Source: an uncultured Steroidobacter sp. (GTDB taxonomy: Bacteria; Pseudomonadota; Gammaproteobacteria; Steroidobacterales; Steroidobacteraceae). Taken from it: a DNA stretch of 64,000 bases. Position numbers and translations under genes: made by a program. Of the stretch, positions 8,647 to 17,984 are shown in pieces (within the stretch, counting starts at the first letter, position 1; the number at the start of each line of letters is the position of its first letter). The notes below the pieces were generated by a model. That model was not told where the DNA came from and made no database searches. It was given only the letters and a program-made list of their open reading frames with translations. Location: NCBI RefSeq assembly GCF_937958065.1, contig NZ_CALFXI010000011.1, positions 1 to 64,000 of the forward strand. The letters are read 5' to 3'.

Positions 8647-9476
8647 TACCTCACCTGCATGTGCCGGATCAGATGCTGGTCGATCCAATGATCGGTGTCA
8701 TGCACGAACTGCTCCTGCGACTGCTGCAGCTGGTGCAGGAAGAACATCAGGATCAGGGTCAGCAACAGGGCGACGAACGTCGCGTTGAACGCGATGCCCA
8801 GGCCCGAGGTCACGCCGGTGATATCGCCGGTGACCGCCTTGTGGGCTTGCAGGAGCGCGTCGCCGATGTGACGCACGGTACCGATGAAGCCGATGGCCGG
8901 GATGGCCCAGGCGATGTAACGGATCATCGCCAGCCCCGAGTCGAGCCGATCCGCTTCGGAATCGCACACCGACTTCGAGGTTTCGGCGGAATCGCGGATG
9001 CTGCGGGTCGCGGAGAATCGATCCAGCGTGCGCTGTAGAGCGCGTACCACGAGCATGGACTTCTCCTCGGGCGGCAACGCTTCCAGCTGACGCGCGTAGT
9101 CCTTCGCATCCTCGGGCAAGACCTTGATGCCCTCGGGCACCACGATCAGCTCGCGCTCCAGCAGCTTGCGTTCGCGACGAATCAGGACAGCCTTGTAACC
9201 GAGGATGAGCAGCGCCCAGATGAAGTGAATGATCTCCACCTCCTGCTCGGGGGCGTTGATCACGAGGAAGAACGAACGCTGCGGCACGTAATCCTTGTCG
9301 GCCTTCAGGCGCGCCTGCTCCTGCGCGACGATCTCGTCGCCATTGGGACGGACCCAGGACACATACAGCGCGTGCACGACCACGATGGTCGCGATCAGCG
9401 CAATCAGCGTCACGAAGAACTCGCTCGGATACGTGACCGGACGAGTGGAGCGAGCCGGTGCGGCGGCGGTAACCAT
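8646..9476 (-). CDS. MotA/TolQ/ExbB-family proton channel subunit
   Basis: A 276-residue inner-membrane protein. Hydrophobic segments lie at about 19-40, 82-100, 184-205 and 225-248. The third and fourth carry the family pattern, with IAWAIPAIGFIGTVRHIGDA followed by LGIAFNATFVALLL, matching the conserved core of TolQ/ExbB (PxxGxxGTVxGI, then G-ALxxTxxGL). A long cytoplasmic segment separates TM2 from TM3. In known systems this protein forms a pentameric channel around a dimer of ExbD/TolR/MotB helices. Here no ExbD gene is present, but the two downstream vWA proteins have the equivalent helix. It probably converts proton flow into movement of the periplasmic vWA parts (inference). Confidence 0.85.
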   Translation of the reverse strand: MVTAAAPARSTRPVTYPSEFFVTLIALIATIVVVHALYVSWVRPNGDEIVAQEQARLKADKDYVPQRSFFLVINAPEQEVEIIHFIWALLILGYKAVLIRRERKLLERELIVVPEGIKVLPEDAKDYARQLEALPPEEKSMLVVRALQRTLDRFSATRSIRDSAETSKSVCDSEADRLDSGLAMIRYIAWAIPAIGFIGTVRHIGDALLQAHKAVTGDITGVTSGLGIAFNATFVALLLTLILMFFLHQLQQSQEQFVHDTDHWIDQHLIRHMQVR

Positions 9477-9493
9477 GATGGAGTCCTGTCGAA

Positions 9494-9805
9494 TCAGATA
9501 TCGATGGGGAACGACACGTCGAAGTCGGCGCGAACCTGTTCCGACGGCACGAAGCGCTCGGGCGAGCCGCCTTTACCTGGGGCCTTCGGCTTCGGGGCCG
9601 GCGCCTTCTGCTCCTGCGCCGCTGCCTCATCCTCGGACTGGGTACCCTGTTTGGCTTCAGATGGTTCGTTGCCGTTCGGTGCCGCGGATTCGCCCGAAGA
9701 CTGGGTCGCCGGCCTGGCGGGCGCCGGCTCGGCGGCCCAGGCCGTGGTGACCGTGCTGGTTGCGCAGGATGCAGCCAAAAGGATCAGCAGTCGTAGCGCT
9801 TTCAT
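9494..9805 (-). CDS. Small secreted Ala/Pro/Glu-rich protein (envelope operon)
   Basis: A 103-residue protein. The ATG at 9805 follows GGTGAGGGG; an in-frame ATG at 9868 would overlap the upstream gene and destroy the signal peptide. Residues 1-25 are a signal peptide ending AWA-AEP. The middle is low-complexity Ala/Pro/Glu/Gln/Lys, and the end is a short ordered-looking segment finishing DVSFPIDI. It sits 28 bases after the FHA-PEGA gene and 17 before the ExbB-like gene. The conserved-looking C-terminus with a flexible linker suggests a small periplasmic adaptor. No family is recognised. Confidence 0.65.
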   Translation of the reverse strand: MKALRLLILLAASCATSTVTTAWAAEPAPARPATQSSGESAAPNGNEPSEAKQGTQSEDEAAAQEQKAPAPKPKAPGKGGSPERFVPSEQVRADFDVSFPIDI

Positions 9806-9833
9806 ATATTGCCCCTCACCTCGAGCTGCGTTG

Positions 9834-12245
9834 TTACTCTGCATATCGGGCCACGCGGAAGCCCACATCGTTACGTTGACTGTCGCCGAAATCGCGCGCC
9901 GACAGACGCAGGTCCGTGACGCTCGATTGTCTCCAGCTGGAGCCCCGGATCACGTGCTGCTTGCCGTCGGCCGGACCGGTCGGATCGACCGCGACGCCGC
10001 TGCTGTCCGGACTGACAGTGTAGTAGTCGTGCACCCATTCGGCGACGTTGCCGCCGATATCGAACAGACCCAGTGGATTGGCCGGGAATTTGCCGGTCGG
10101 CGCCGCGGCGGCGAAACCATCGTCGTAGTCTGGAATGACATCCTGAACGATCAATCGTGCCGTCACATCCGCGTAGTTTCCGGACCGCGCCGCCACTGGC
10201 AACGTATCGCCCCAGGGATAGCGCCGGAACTTGCCGCCGCCCTCGTAGCGCGCCACCCATTCCCATTCGGCGTCGGTGGGCAGCCGATAGCCCGTCGTCA
10301 GCGGCTGCACGGCGACCATGCGGCCATTCTTGTTTTCGTACGCCGGCGGCAGCCCGTCCTGCTGCGACAGCCAGTTGCAGAACATGGCCGCGTCCTGCCA
10401 CGTCACGCCCACCACCGGCTGGTTGTCCAGATCGAGCGTGTGCTGGCCGATGATGCCGGAGCGATGCTCGGACTTGAACTTGCGGAACTGGCCGTTGGTG
10501 ACTTCACTCACTCCCATGTAGAACGGCCGCTTGAGCTGCACATCCCGTTGCGCTTCGTTGGCGCGCCGGCCCGGCTCGCGACGCGGGCTGCCCATGGTGA
10601 AAGAGCCCACCGGCATCAGCTTCAACGACAGGTCCGCCTTGCTGCGGATGTTGGCGGGCGTGGCCGCGAGCCTGGTCTGCTCGGGCGTGAGCAGCGTCGT
10701 CTCGATCTTCTGCGACACGCCGGGCCGCGGCGTGATGCTGGTCTTGTAAGTGACGAAACCGGTCTTGCGGATCTCGATATCGTGCGTGGTCGCAACCAGT
10801 CGCAGTTTCTGGTTCGCGGCGCCGGCGGGCTTGCCATCGACGAAGACCTGCGCGTCCGCGGGCTGGACGGCAAATGTCACTTCGCCGAACACACCGGCGA
10901 GCGGCACGGACAACGTGCGATTCTCACCGGCCGTCAGCGAAACCTCACGCGTCGCGGCTTCATAGCCCGGCAGGGTCAGCACCACGTTGTGCGAAATGTC
11001 GGGTCTCAGTTCGAGCTGCAGTGGCGTCTGTCCACGATAAACGCCACCGACCGACACGCTCGCGCCGGACGGCTCGGAGCGCAACGCCAGCCTGCCATCC
11101 GGCAAGCCGAGCCGGATCGGGCCGAGATTCATCGGTTCGTTCGCCTTGACCTGCACGTCCGTGGTCCAGGATTTGAAGCCGTCCATGCGCAGCTCGACCG
11201 GATGATTGCCGGCGAGGATCTGGGTGGTCAGCGGCGTGACACCGCGCTCTTCGCCATCGACCAGCAACTTCGCGCCGGCCGGTTCGGAAGTCACGGTGAC
11301 GTCGGCCCACGCCGGCACCAGCTGCGGCGTGAATGTCTGGCTCTTGCCTTCGCCGATGACGTCGATCTCGCCGGAGAAAGGTTGATAACGGGCGGCGGCG
11401 ATCGCGATCGTGTGCTTGCCGGGCGCGAGAGTGAATTCGCCCGGCGCATTGCCGAGCTCTTTGCCATCGACCGTGATGCGCGCTTGCGCCGGTGTCTCGA
11501 CACGCACGCGGCCAGGCAGCTTCTGCAGTTTCAGCGTGAATGTCTGATTGGTTTCGTTGCTGACCTTGGCCTGCAATTGCGCCGGCGAATAGCCTTCCTG
11601 CGTGGCCTTGATCAAATACTCGCCCGGGCGCAACAGCACGCGACCGCCGAAATGCAGCGCGGGCAGTGTGCCCTCGATCGCGACTTTCGCCGCCGGCGGA
11701 TCGGTGCGCACGCTCACGGCAGTCGCCGTGAAAATGAACCAGAGCACCACGGCCGCGAGCGCCGCGGCGATGCCGATCGCAATCTTCTTCACGTCCAGCG
11801 AAAGCTTCGGCGCGTTCTTGGCCGGATCGCTGGGACGAAACTGCAGCGGATCGATGCGCTCCGCATCGCCTTCGCCGCCTTGCACGCGGGCCGACGGCTC
11901 GATGATGGGTGGCGCCGTGATATTGCCGCTGCTGCCGTCGTCGACTTCGACGATGCGCTGATCGTCGCGCTGCGCGAGCAGCCGCAGACGGGCCGCGCCG
12001 AAGTTGATCACATCGCCGCTGCGCAGCCAGGTGGAGCTCTGAACCGGCACGCCGTTGTGAAGCACTTCGGCGCCGTCGGCCGGCTGTACGAACAGCTGGT
12101 CCTCGTGCAATCCCAGGTACGCTTCGGCGCCCTCGGGCCGGCCCGCCATGACGATGGCGCTGCCCTGCCCGCCCACGGCGATGGGAAAATCGGTGGCCGT
12201 GAAACGGCGCTCGCCCAAGGCCTCGCGAACGATCAGCTCGCTCAA
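9834..12245 (-). CDS. FHA-TM-PEGA-sulfatase-modifying-factor-like envelope protein
   Basis: An 803-residue protein. It starts with TTG, overlapping the kinase stop as TTGA, with GAGGAT five bases upstream. Residues 1-95 fit an FHA fold but lack the canonical SRxH residues. One transmembrane helix lies at 154-177. Residues 178-530 hold five to six PEGA-type beta repeats, with motifs such as SEPAGAKLLVDGEERGVTPL. Residues 545-803 are a formylglycine-generating-enzyme-like domain: MPVGSFTMGS, GYRLPTDAEWEWVAR, LFDIGGNVAEWVHD and a final DVGFRVAR. The catalytic cysteines expected near VIRGSSWRQSS are absent, so it is probably structural or ligand-binding rather than an oxidase. The predicted orientation is a cytoplasmic FHA with periplasmic repeats. 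Confidence 0.85.
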   Translation of the reverse strand: MSELIVREALGERRFTATDFPIAVGGQGSAIVMAGRPEGAEAYLGLHEDQLFVQPADGAEVLHNGVPVQSSTWLRSGDVINFGAARLRLLAQRDDQRIVEVDDGSSGNITAPPIIEPSARVQGGEGDAERIDPLQFRPSDPAKNAPKLSLDVKKIAIGIAAALAAVVLWFIFTATAVSVRTDPPAAKVAIEGTLPALHFGGRVLLRPGEYLIKATQEGYSPAQLQAKVSNETNQTFTLKLQKLPGRVRVETPAQARITVDGKELGNAPGEFTLAPGKHTIAIAAARYQPFSGEIDVIGEGKSQTFTPQLVPAWADVTVTSEPAGAKLLVDGEERGVTPLTTQILAGNHPVELRMDGFKSWTTDVQVKANEPMNLGPIRLGLPDGRLALRSEPSGASVSVGGVYRGQTPLQLELRPDISHNVVLTLPGYEAATREVSLTAGENRTLSVPLAGVFGEVTFAVQPADAQVFVDGKPAGAANQKLRLVATTHDIEIRKTGFVTYKTSITPRPGVSQKIETTLLTPEQTRLAATPANIRSKADLSLKLMPVGSFTMGSPRREPGRRANEAQRDVQLKRPFYMGVSEVTNGQFRKFKSEHRSGIIGQHTLDLDNQPVVGVTWQDAAMFCNWLSQQDGLPPAYENKNGRMVAVQPLTTGYRLPTDAEWEWVARYEGGGKFRRYPWGDTLPVAARSGNYADVTARLIVQDVIPDYDDGFAAAAPTGKFPANPLGLFDIGGNVAEWVHDYYTVSPDSSGVAVDPTGPADGKQHVIRGSSWRQSSVTDLRLSARDFGDSQRNDVGFRVARYAE

Positions 12246-14587
12246 ATTTTATCCTCGCAGCGAATCACGACCGGTTCCGGCGCTGCTCCCGGCATCACGC
12301 TGATCTCACGCCGCACGTCGCGATAACCGGGCCGGGTGCCGACCACGGTGTAGCTGCCTGGAACGAGCTCCAGAGAGCGTTGCTCGAACGCGCCGAGGAC
12401 ACCAACGCGATAAATGGTCACTTGAGTGATGTTGTCCGAACGCAGGGAGACCGGCACCGGCACGTCGGCACGTGCCAGCCATTCGCCCAGCGTCTTGATC
12501 TGGCGGCTCAGGATCGGCCCGGGATTGGCGATGTTCGAAGCGCGCGCCAGTGTTTCCTTGGCGACGGCCCGCACCGACTGGCTGAACAGCCGCTCGGGCT
12601 GCGTGAGATACAGTTCGAGCTGCTCGTTCAACGTTGCGCGAGGCGAGGTGCGAGCGACGCCGTCGTTCGCGGCGGCCACAGTCGAATCCAGCTCGAGCAC
12701 GCTGCGATATTCCTTGAGTGCTTCGGCCCATTTCTCCTGCGACTCGAGTTGCTGCGCCTCCCGCAGCTTCACGCCGATCACGCCGGTGCGCTGCTCTTGC
12801 TCGATCTGGCGCAACGCTTGCGGGATCTCCGGCGCATCGGGGCGGATGCGACGCGCAGCTTCGAATGCTTCGCGCGCCTGTGAATAATTCGCGGCGGCGA
12901 GCGCGCTGTAGCCTCGCGCCATCGAGCTTGCGAACGCATCGGCCGCCTGGCGCGAGGTGATGCGATTGATGCCCTGGCTGGCGCGCGTCGCTTCCGAATC
13001 GAGCGCCAGCGCCTTACGGAAATTGTCGAGCGCGGCGGTGGCGTTGCCTTCTTTCTCCTGACCTTCGGCGGTCGTGAGCAGAGCGAGCACTTGATCGAGG
13101 GTGCCCGCGCGTTTCAAGCCGCGCATCGCGACCTGGTTGTTCGGCTCGATCTTCAGCGCCAGCTCGAAGGCAGCCTTGGCGTCTTCGGAGCGCCCTGCCT
13201 GCAATGCTTCGGCGCCCGCTTTCAATCGCTCGGCCAATACTTGCGGTGCGCGCTCCTCGACGACATCGAGCAGGGGCGTAATCTCGTTGAGCTTCTGTTC
13301 CGCCGCCGTGTACTCGCGAGCAGCCGCGTCCTGATCCGCCGCTGCCAGCAACGACTTCGCGCGATTGAATTCTTCACCGCCCCACTGAGCGGCGGCACGT
13401 GCATCGAGTTTCTGCAGACGTTCGTCGATGCTGGCGCGCAGCTCTTCGGCGGCCTGCTTGGCCTTGGCCAGGGCTGCGAAATCGAGCGGCTTCTTCTCGG
13501 CCGGTTTGTCTTCGACCTTGGCGGGAGCAACGGCTGCGACCACTGGCGCTTGCTTCGCGGGCTGCCCGCGTTCCACTACCTTGGGCAGCACGAAGAAGAC
13601 CACCGCGATAGCGACCAGACCCAGCGCCAGCAACGCCGCACCCAAGCCGCGTCGGAAACCTTGACGCCGCAGATCGTCCTCGCTGACGCGCGGGCCGGTC
13701 GTGCGGCGCCACTCGCCACGCAATGGCTCGCCCTGACCCGGTGGCGGACGCAAACCGGGCGGCTCGATCTTCACCGAGGCAGGCTTGATGGGTGCAGGCT
13801 CGTTCATATCGTTCATCATCGCAGGCGGCGGCAGACTCGCAAGCGCCGCGCGCAAATCTTCCTCGACACTTCCCATGTCCGTCGGCCGATCCTCGGCGCG
13901 TCGCGCCAGCAGCCTCACGAGCAGCTGCGCAACGGCCGCCGGCACGTTCACTGACAACGGCGGCGGCTCCCGCGTTTCGTCTCGCGCCGCCGCCGCATCC
14001 GGATAGAACGGCGGATAGCCAGACAATAACTCGTAGAGCAACGCGCCAAAACCATACATATCGTCGGCGACACTCACCGGCGCACCCGCAAGCTGCTGCG
14101 GGCTGGCGCTGAACGGCGAGCCGCGCGTGAGCGCGCCGAAGTCCGACAGCAATGGCTCGCCATCGGCACTCAACAAAACGTTCGCGGGCTTCACGTCCCG
14201 ATGGACGATGCCCGCGGCGTGCGCTGCCGCCAATGCCGAGGCGATCGGAATCGTCGCTCGCAGGATCTGCGCACAACTGCGACCCCGCAGCTGAGTTAGA
14301 TCCCCGCCTGCGGCGTAATCCATCGCGATCCACGCGTAGCGCGCCGACCGCTGCAGTCCTTCGACTCGCAGAATGTTCGGATGGCCGAGCGCCGCAATGC
14401 GCGCGTATTCGTCGTGTAAAGCTGCGCAGGTTGCGGTGTCCTGCGCCAACTCCGCCGACAGAATCTTGACCGCGACCGGGCCGCGGCGTTCACGTTCTTG
14501 CGCGAGCCAGACTTCGCCGCTGCCGCCGCCACCGAGTCGCCGCAGCAGGACGAGATTGCGAGACAGTTCCTGCCCGCGCTCCAGCAT
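12242..14587 (-). CDS. Membrane Ser/Thr protein kinase with periplasmic TPR region
   Basis: A 781-residue Hanks-type kinase. The glycine loop GGGGSGEVW, Lys41 in VAVK, catalytic HRDVKPANVLL (D131), DFG at 149-151 and YGFGALLYELLSGYPPF are all intact, so it should be active. A basic Pro-rich linker leads to one transmembrane helix (about 314-335). Beyond it are an Ala/Lys-rich coiled region, several TPR-like repeats (about 430-630) and a C-terminal beta domain ending in PEGA-like ELVPGSYTVVGTRPGYRDV. It overlaps the FHA-PEGA gene by four bases. By analogy with other kinase/FHA pairs it probably phosphorylates Thr on operon partners that the FHA domains then bind (inference). Confidence 0.9.
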   Translation of the reverse strand: MLERGQELSRNLVLLRRLGGGGSGEVWLAQERERRGPVAVKILSAELAQDTATCAALHDEYARIAALGHPNILRVEGLQRSARYAWIAMDYAAGGDLTQLRGRSCAQILRATIPIASALAAAHAAGIVHRDVKPANVLLSADGEPLLSDFGALTRGSPFSASPQQLAGAPVSVADDMYGFGALLYELLSGYPPFYPDAAAARDETREPPPLSVNVPAAVAQLLVRLLARRAEDRPTDMGSVEEDLRAALASLPPPAMMNDMNEPAPIKPASVKIEPPGLRPPPGQGEPLRGEWRRTTGPRVSEDDLRRQGFRRGLGAALLALGLVAIAVVFFVLPKVVERGQPAKQAPVVAAVAPAKVEDKPAEKKPLDFAALAKAKQAAEELRASIDERLQKLDARAAAQWGGEEFNRAKSLLAAADQDAAAREYTAAEQKLNEITPLLDVVEERAPQVLAERLKAGAEALQAGRSEDAKAAFELALKIEPNNQVAMRGLKRAGTLDQVLALLTTAEGQEKEGNATAALDNFRKALALDSEATRASQGINRITSRQAADAFASSMARGYSALAAANYSQAREAFEAARRIRPDAPEIPQALRQIEQEQRTGVIGVKLREAQQLESQEKWAEALKEYRSVLELDSTVAAANDGVARTSPRATLNEQLELYLTQPERLFSQSVRAVAKETLARASNIANPGPILSRQIKTLGEWLARADVPVPVSLRSDNITQVTIYRVGVLGAFEQRSLELVPGSYTVVGTRPGYRDVRREISVMPGAAPEPVVIRCEDKI

Positions 14588-14617
14588 GTCGGTCGAGTAC
14601 TTGGATCGGGCGGTGCG

Positions 14618-15868
14618 TTATCCGCCGGACTGGGACTTGGGACCGGCCGCTTTCGAAGCAGTTTCCTCCGGGATCGGGGTCACGGGCACCTGCACGCCGG
14701 TTTCGTTTTCGTAGAGCTCCTTGAGCAAGCGACGCCATTCGGTGTACTGCTCTTCGGCCGTGCCTTTGAGCTGCAGCGTACGGCCTTCCACCTCGACCAC
14801 CATGGGCTGAACTTCGGCCTGGAACGATTCACCCAGCTGCTTCAAGGAGTCGGAGTGCAGCTTCACTTCCGCGCCCTTGTCGAAGCCGCTCTTCACGGCA
14901 TAGGCGCCGCCAAAGATCGCGCCGGTGGCGGCGGCCTGCCCGGCATATGTATTTGCCTCGGCACCCACGACGAGACCGCCGACGATCGCCGCCGCACCCA
15001 GCAGCTTGCGAGTGATGGCGGAGCGTTTCGCTTCGTCCTTCGCTTCCAGCTCCGAATAGCTGTAACGGCGCCAGTTGGTGTACGGCTCGGACATGTTTTC
15101 CGCAAACAGCGAGTAGTGCTCGTTGATGGTGTCGAGCAGTGCGTAGTCGCGCTCCCGGATTCGATCCATTCGCTGCAACATCGGATCGTCCTCGGCGGGC
15201 AGACGCACGACCTGCTTCACGCCCTTCTTGTCCTCCGTCATGTAACTGCTGAAGGCATACGGCGCGAGATCGGAGGCGAAGCGCAGCTCGGACACACGGC
15301 GCACGTTTTCGAGATCCGCCGCGGTCATCTGCTGACGATACATGAGCATGTCGTTCGCCAGCGTGTTGTACAGGTTCTGGAAAGGATCGCGCGGCTTGCC
15401 GGTCTGATCCTTATAGGAGCGCGTGTCGGCGAGCTGGGTGTACTCGCGCTTGAACCATTGACGGCCGGTTGCGTCGGTGACGGTGATCTCGGCACGCAGC
15501 ACCTGGCCGCTGGATTCGATGATCTTGCCGGACACGTAAACGTCGAGTGCATCGGCGTCCTGCGGCATCACGCGCACCTGGCCCCACTGGCCGGTGCCTT
15601 CGAGCGTGTTACGCAACTGCATCGGCAGATAGCGCGCTTCGGCTTTGCGCACCTCGGGGAAGATGTGCTCTTCCTCCATCTTCTTCTCGTCCTTGGGCAG
15701 GTTCTCCTCGAACAGACGCACGCCCACGTCGAGCAGCTGCGATTCGGGGATTTCTGTCGCGGCCTGGATGGCCTTCACCCGCTGCTGCGGGCGAGTCTCG
15801 TGAGTGACACATCCGGCCGCGCCCAGGGCGGCCACCGACAGGAAGATTAGAGCAAGCGTGCGCTTCAT
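14618..15868 (-). CDS. Lipoprotein with glycine-zipper segment (envelope operon)
   Basis: A 416-residue protein. The ATG at 15868 follows AGGTTG and opens a lipoprotein signal, with lipobox GAAGC around residues 16-20. Residues 20-280 are predicted globular, with an early part reminiscent of outer-membrane assembly lipoproteins (LDVGVRLFEENLP) but no named family. A glycine-rich hydrophobic stretch, AAAIVGGLVVGAEANTYAG followed by GAIFGGAYAV (about 300-340), could insert into a membrane. A charged helical region and a Pro/Ser-rich tail finish the protein. It lies 30 bases upstream of the kinase gene and is likely co-transcribed. An outer-membrane part of the complex is inferred. Confidence 0.7.
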   Translation of the reverse strand: MKRTLALIFLSVAALGAAGCVTHETRPQQRVKAIQAATEIPESQLLDVGVRLFEENLPKDEKKMEEEHIFPEVRKAEARYLPMQLRNTLEGTGQWGQVRVMPQDADALDVYVSGKIIESSGQVLRAEITVTDATGRQWFKREYTQLADTRSYKDQTGKPRDPFQNLYNTLANDMLMYRQQMTAADLENVRRVSELRFASDLAPYAFSSYMTEDKKGVKQVVRLPAEDDPMLQRMDRIRERDYALLDTINEHYSLFAENMSEPYTNWRRYSYSELEAKDEAKRSAITRKLLGAAAIVGGLVVGAEANTYAGQAAATGAIFGGAYAVKSGFDKGAEVKLHSDSLKQLGESFQAEVQPMVVEVEGRTLQLKGTAEEQYTEWRRLLKELYENETGVQVPVTPIPEETASKAAGPKSQSGG

Positions 15869-16016
15869 AACTTTCAACCTGAGCCGTTTTTGTCGCTGCC
15901 TGACCTGCCCCATTGACCTGATCGTTCCGCCAGTATTTGTTTTTGCTTACTCATCGAGAAGGGCGGCCGGTCCTGCGCATCCCTGCGCTCCCGGCGTTCG
16001 GGCATCCTGCCCAGCA

Positions 16017-17810
16017 TCACCCGCCCTTCTTATAATTCCGATACTCCTGCCAGAGTTTCTCGCGCAGTTCCGGGTCGGCCTCGTTCATCGCGGCTTCACG
16101 CAACTGACGCGCGACGATGTCGTCGTCGCTGCCGTCCGGAATGCCCGCCGGCACGGTGTTCGGACCGCTGCCGCCCGCGGCTCCGCCACCGACGCCGCCG
16201 CCACCGCCCTGCTGGCCGCCTCGACCCTGGCCCTGACCCTGACCCTGGCCTTGGCCCTGACCCTGATCCTGACCTTGTCCCTGACCCTGGCTGCCGCGGC
16301 CCTGGCCGGAACCATTGCCTTGACCCGCACCGGCACCGCTGCCGTCGTCACCGCCGGCACCTTGACCACCGGGGCCCTGGCCGTTGCCATTGTCACTGTT
16401 GCCTTGTCCACCGCCGGAGCCGCCGCGGCCATTGCCGCGCTGCCCTGCGATGGTGGCCTGTTCGGCGCGCATGCGGCCATCGAAGATGCCGAACGATTCC
16501 TCGAACTTGCGATCGATCTGCGCGGTGCGTTCGCCGCTGGTCATCGGGCCGCCGCCACCGGCACTGCCGCCCCCTTGCGAGCCTTGTGCACCGCCGCCTT
16601 GCGAGCCTTGCCCACCGCCGGCGGCTCCGCCCCCGGCCGACGGGAACCCGCCGGCTCCACCCGCGGAGCCGCCACCCATTGCGCCGGCACCACCTGCGGC
16701 ACCGTTGCCGCCCGCAGAACCGCCGCCTTGCATTCCACCACCGCCCGCGGCGCCGCCAGCGGATCCTCCGCCCTGCGCACCGCCTCCACCTTGCATGCCG
16801 CCGGCATTCGCCCCGGCACCACCGGCCGCACCGCCACCTTGCATGCCCCCGGCATTCGCTCCAGCACCACCGGCCGCACCGCCGCCCATCGAGCCGGCTG
16901 AACCTGCGGCACCGCCGCCAGCTGCACCGCCCATTGAACCGCCGCCGCCCGCCGATCCACCGGATGCGCCACCGCCGCCGCTGGATCCTTTGAAGACACT
17001 TTCGCTTGGAGAGCCGCCGCCGGATGTGCCGTCGCTCGAATCTTGAGACCCGGCCGAGCCGCCGCCGCCTGCAGCGCCGCCGCCGCTGGCTCCGCCACCG
17101 CCCGAGTCCGTGCTCGGCAAGCCACCGCTTTGTTGACCGCCAGCACCGCCAGTGCTCGGCGAAGGCAACCCAACCGAGGGCAAACCGGCGCCCGGCAGCG
17201 AAGTGCCGACAGTCACATTCGGACCGGAAGAACCGCTCTGTCCGCCGCTCGAGCCCGAAGCGCCGCCGGCTGCACCGCCGGCCGAGCCGTCGGATCCGCC
17301 TTGCGAGCCGCCGCCCTGACTGCCGCCCCCTTGTGATCCGCCAGAGCTGCCGCCCGAGGAGCCACCGGTGCTCGCGCCGCCGCCGGACTGGTCGCCGCCC
17401 ATGGCGCCCTGACTGCCGCCCCGGGACGAGCTCGAAGAAGAAGATGAAGAAGAGGAAACGCCACCACTGCCGCTGGCACCACCGGCGGAAGGCATGCCGC
17501 CACTGGAACGACTGCCACCGCTGGAGCCGCCACTCGGCATGCTGCTCGATGAGCCGCCCGAGGAACCGCCGCCACTCGATCCCGAAGAGCCGGACGAACC
17601 GCCCGAGGATCCCGAGGATCCCGAGGATCCGCTCGGCATGCTCGAGGGCATCGAGGAGGACGAGGAGGATTGCTGACTGGCGCAGCCGCCCATGAGCAGG
17701 GCGGATACAGAGCTGACCAGCACACAATGCACGGCGATCGTCAGCAGACGCTTGGACGTCAGCGACGCGTTTGGCCCGGCGGCCTGGATCCGGGTGGTTT
17801 CACTCTGCAT
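16017..17810 (-). CDS. Gly/Ser-rich repetitive lipoprotein with conserved C-terminal tail
   Basis: A 597-residue protein. The ATG at 17810 has the strongest ribosome-binding site of the operon (AGGAGAGGAC); earlier in-frame starts are unlikely. The N-terminus is an export signal ending in lipobox MGGC (about residues 43-46). About 450 residues of extreme low complexity follow: SSG/GSSGS repeats, then GGG/AAGG/MQGGG modules, including a tandem duplication of a 16-residue unit (GANAGGMQGGG and flanks, near 16793-16888), and later a QG-dipeptide run. Between these lies an ordered island, RTAQIDRKFEESFGIFDGRM. The last 40 residues are charged and helical (DDDIVARQLREAAMNEADPE). This suggests a flexible tether between the outer membrane and a helical docking peptide. 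Confidence 0.7.
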   Translation of the reverse strand: MQSETTRIQAAGPNASLTSKRLLTIAVHCVLVSSVSALLMGGCASQQSSSSSSMPSSMPSGSSGSSGSSGGSSGSSGSSGGGSSGGSSSSMPSGGSSGGSRSSGGMPSAGGASGSGGVSSSSSSSSSSSRGGSQGAMGGDQSGGGASTGGSSGGSSGGSQGGGSQGGGSQGGSDGSAGGAAGGASGSSGGQSGSSGPNVTVGTSLPGAGLPSVGLPSPSTGGAGGQQSGGLPSTDSGGGGASGGGAAGGGGSAGSQDSSDGTSGGGSPSESVFKGSSGGGGASGGSAGGGGSMGGAAGGGAAGSAGSMGGGAAGGAGANAGGMQGGGAAGGAGANAGGMQGGGGAQGGGSAGGAAGGGGMQGGGSAGGNGAAGGAGAMGGGSAGGAGGFPSAGGGAAGGGQGSQGGGAQGSQGGGSAGGGGPMTSGERTAQIDRKFEESFGIFDGRMRAEQATIAGQRGNGRGGSGGGQGNSDNGNGQGPGGQGAGGDDGSGAGAGQGNGSGQGRGSQGQGQGQDQGQGQGQGQGQGQGRGGQQGGGGGVGGGAAGGSGPNTVPAGIPDGSDDDIVARQLREAAMNEADPELREKLWQEYRNYKKGG

Positions 17811-17984
17811 GTCCTCTCCTTGCATTCCCCTTGAGCGCGCATGAGGACACATGGCGCCAGGGGAACTGTGCGACCGATCAGCTGAACGCGCGCTGACCAC
17901 TTCGGTCGAGGTCAGCCCAGGTTCGATGGCTGCGCCGCCTTGCGAGTTCAATGCACGAAAACACGAGTCTGGCTCGACGTCCGT

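Noticed and set aside
8646..8688. Start of the Hsp70-FHA gene at the TTG at 8688
   Set aside because: It would overlap the ExbB-like gene by 43 bases and add residues with no resemblance to the fold. The GTG at 8646 overlaps the stop neatly.
10000..10600. Active formylglycine-generating enzyme
   Set aside because: The domain motifs are present, but the paired catalytic cysteines are not.
9225..12326. Very long open frame on the plus strand (over 1000 codons)
   Set aside because: It is antisense to the FHA-PEGA gene, has no recognisable domains and is explained by high GC at third positions. Similar antisense frames lie over pyc, ilvB and the S9 peptidase.
16100..17700. Short tandem repeats that might be a CRISPR array or satellite
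   Set aside because: The repeats are in frame with Gly/Ser/Gln codons, lack unique spacers and sit inside a lipoprotein gene with a strong ribosome-binding site.
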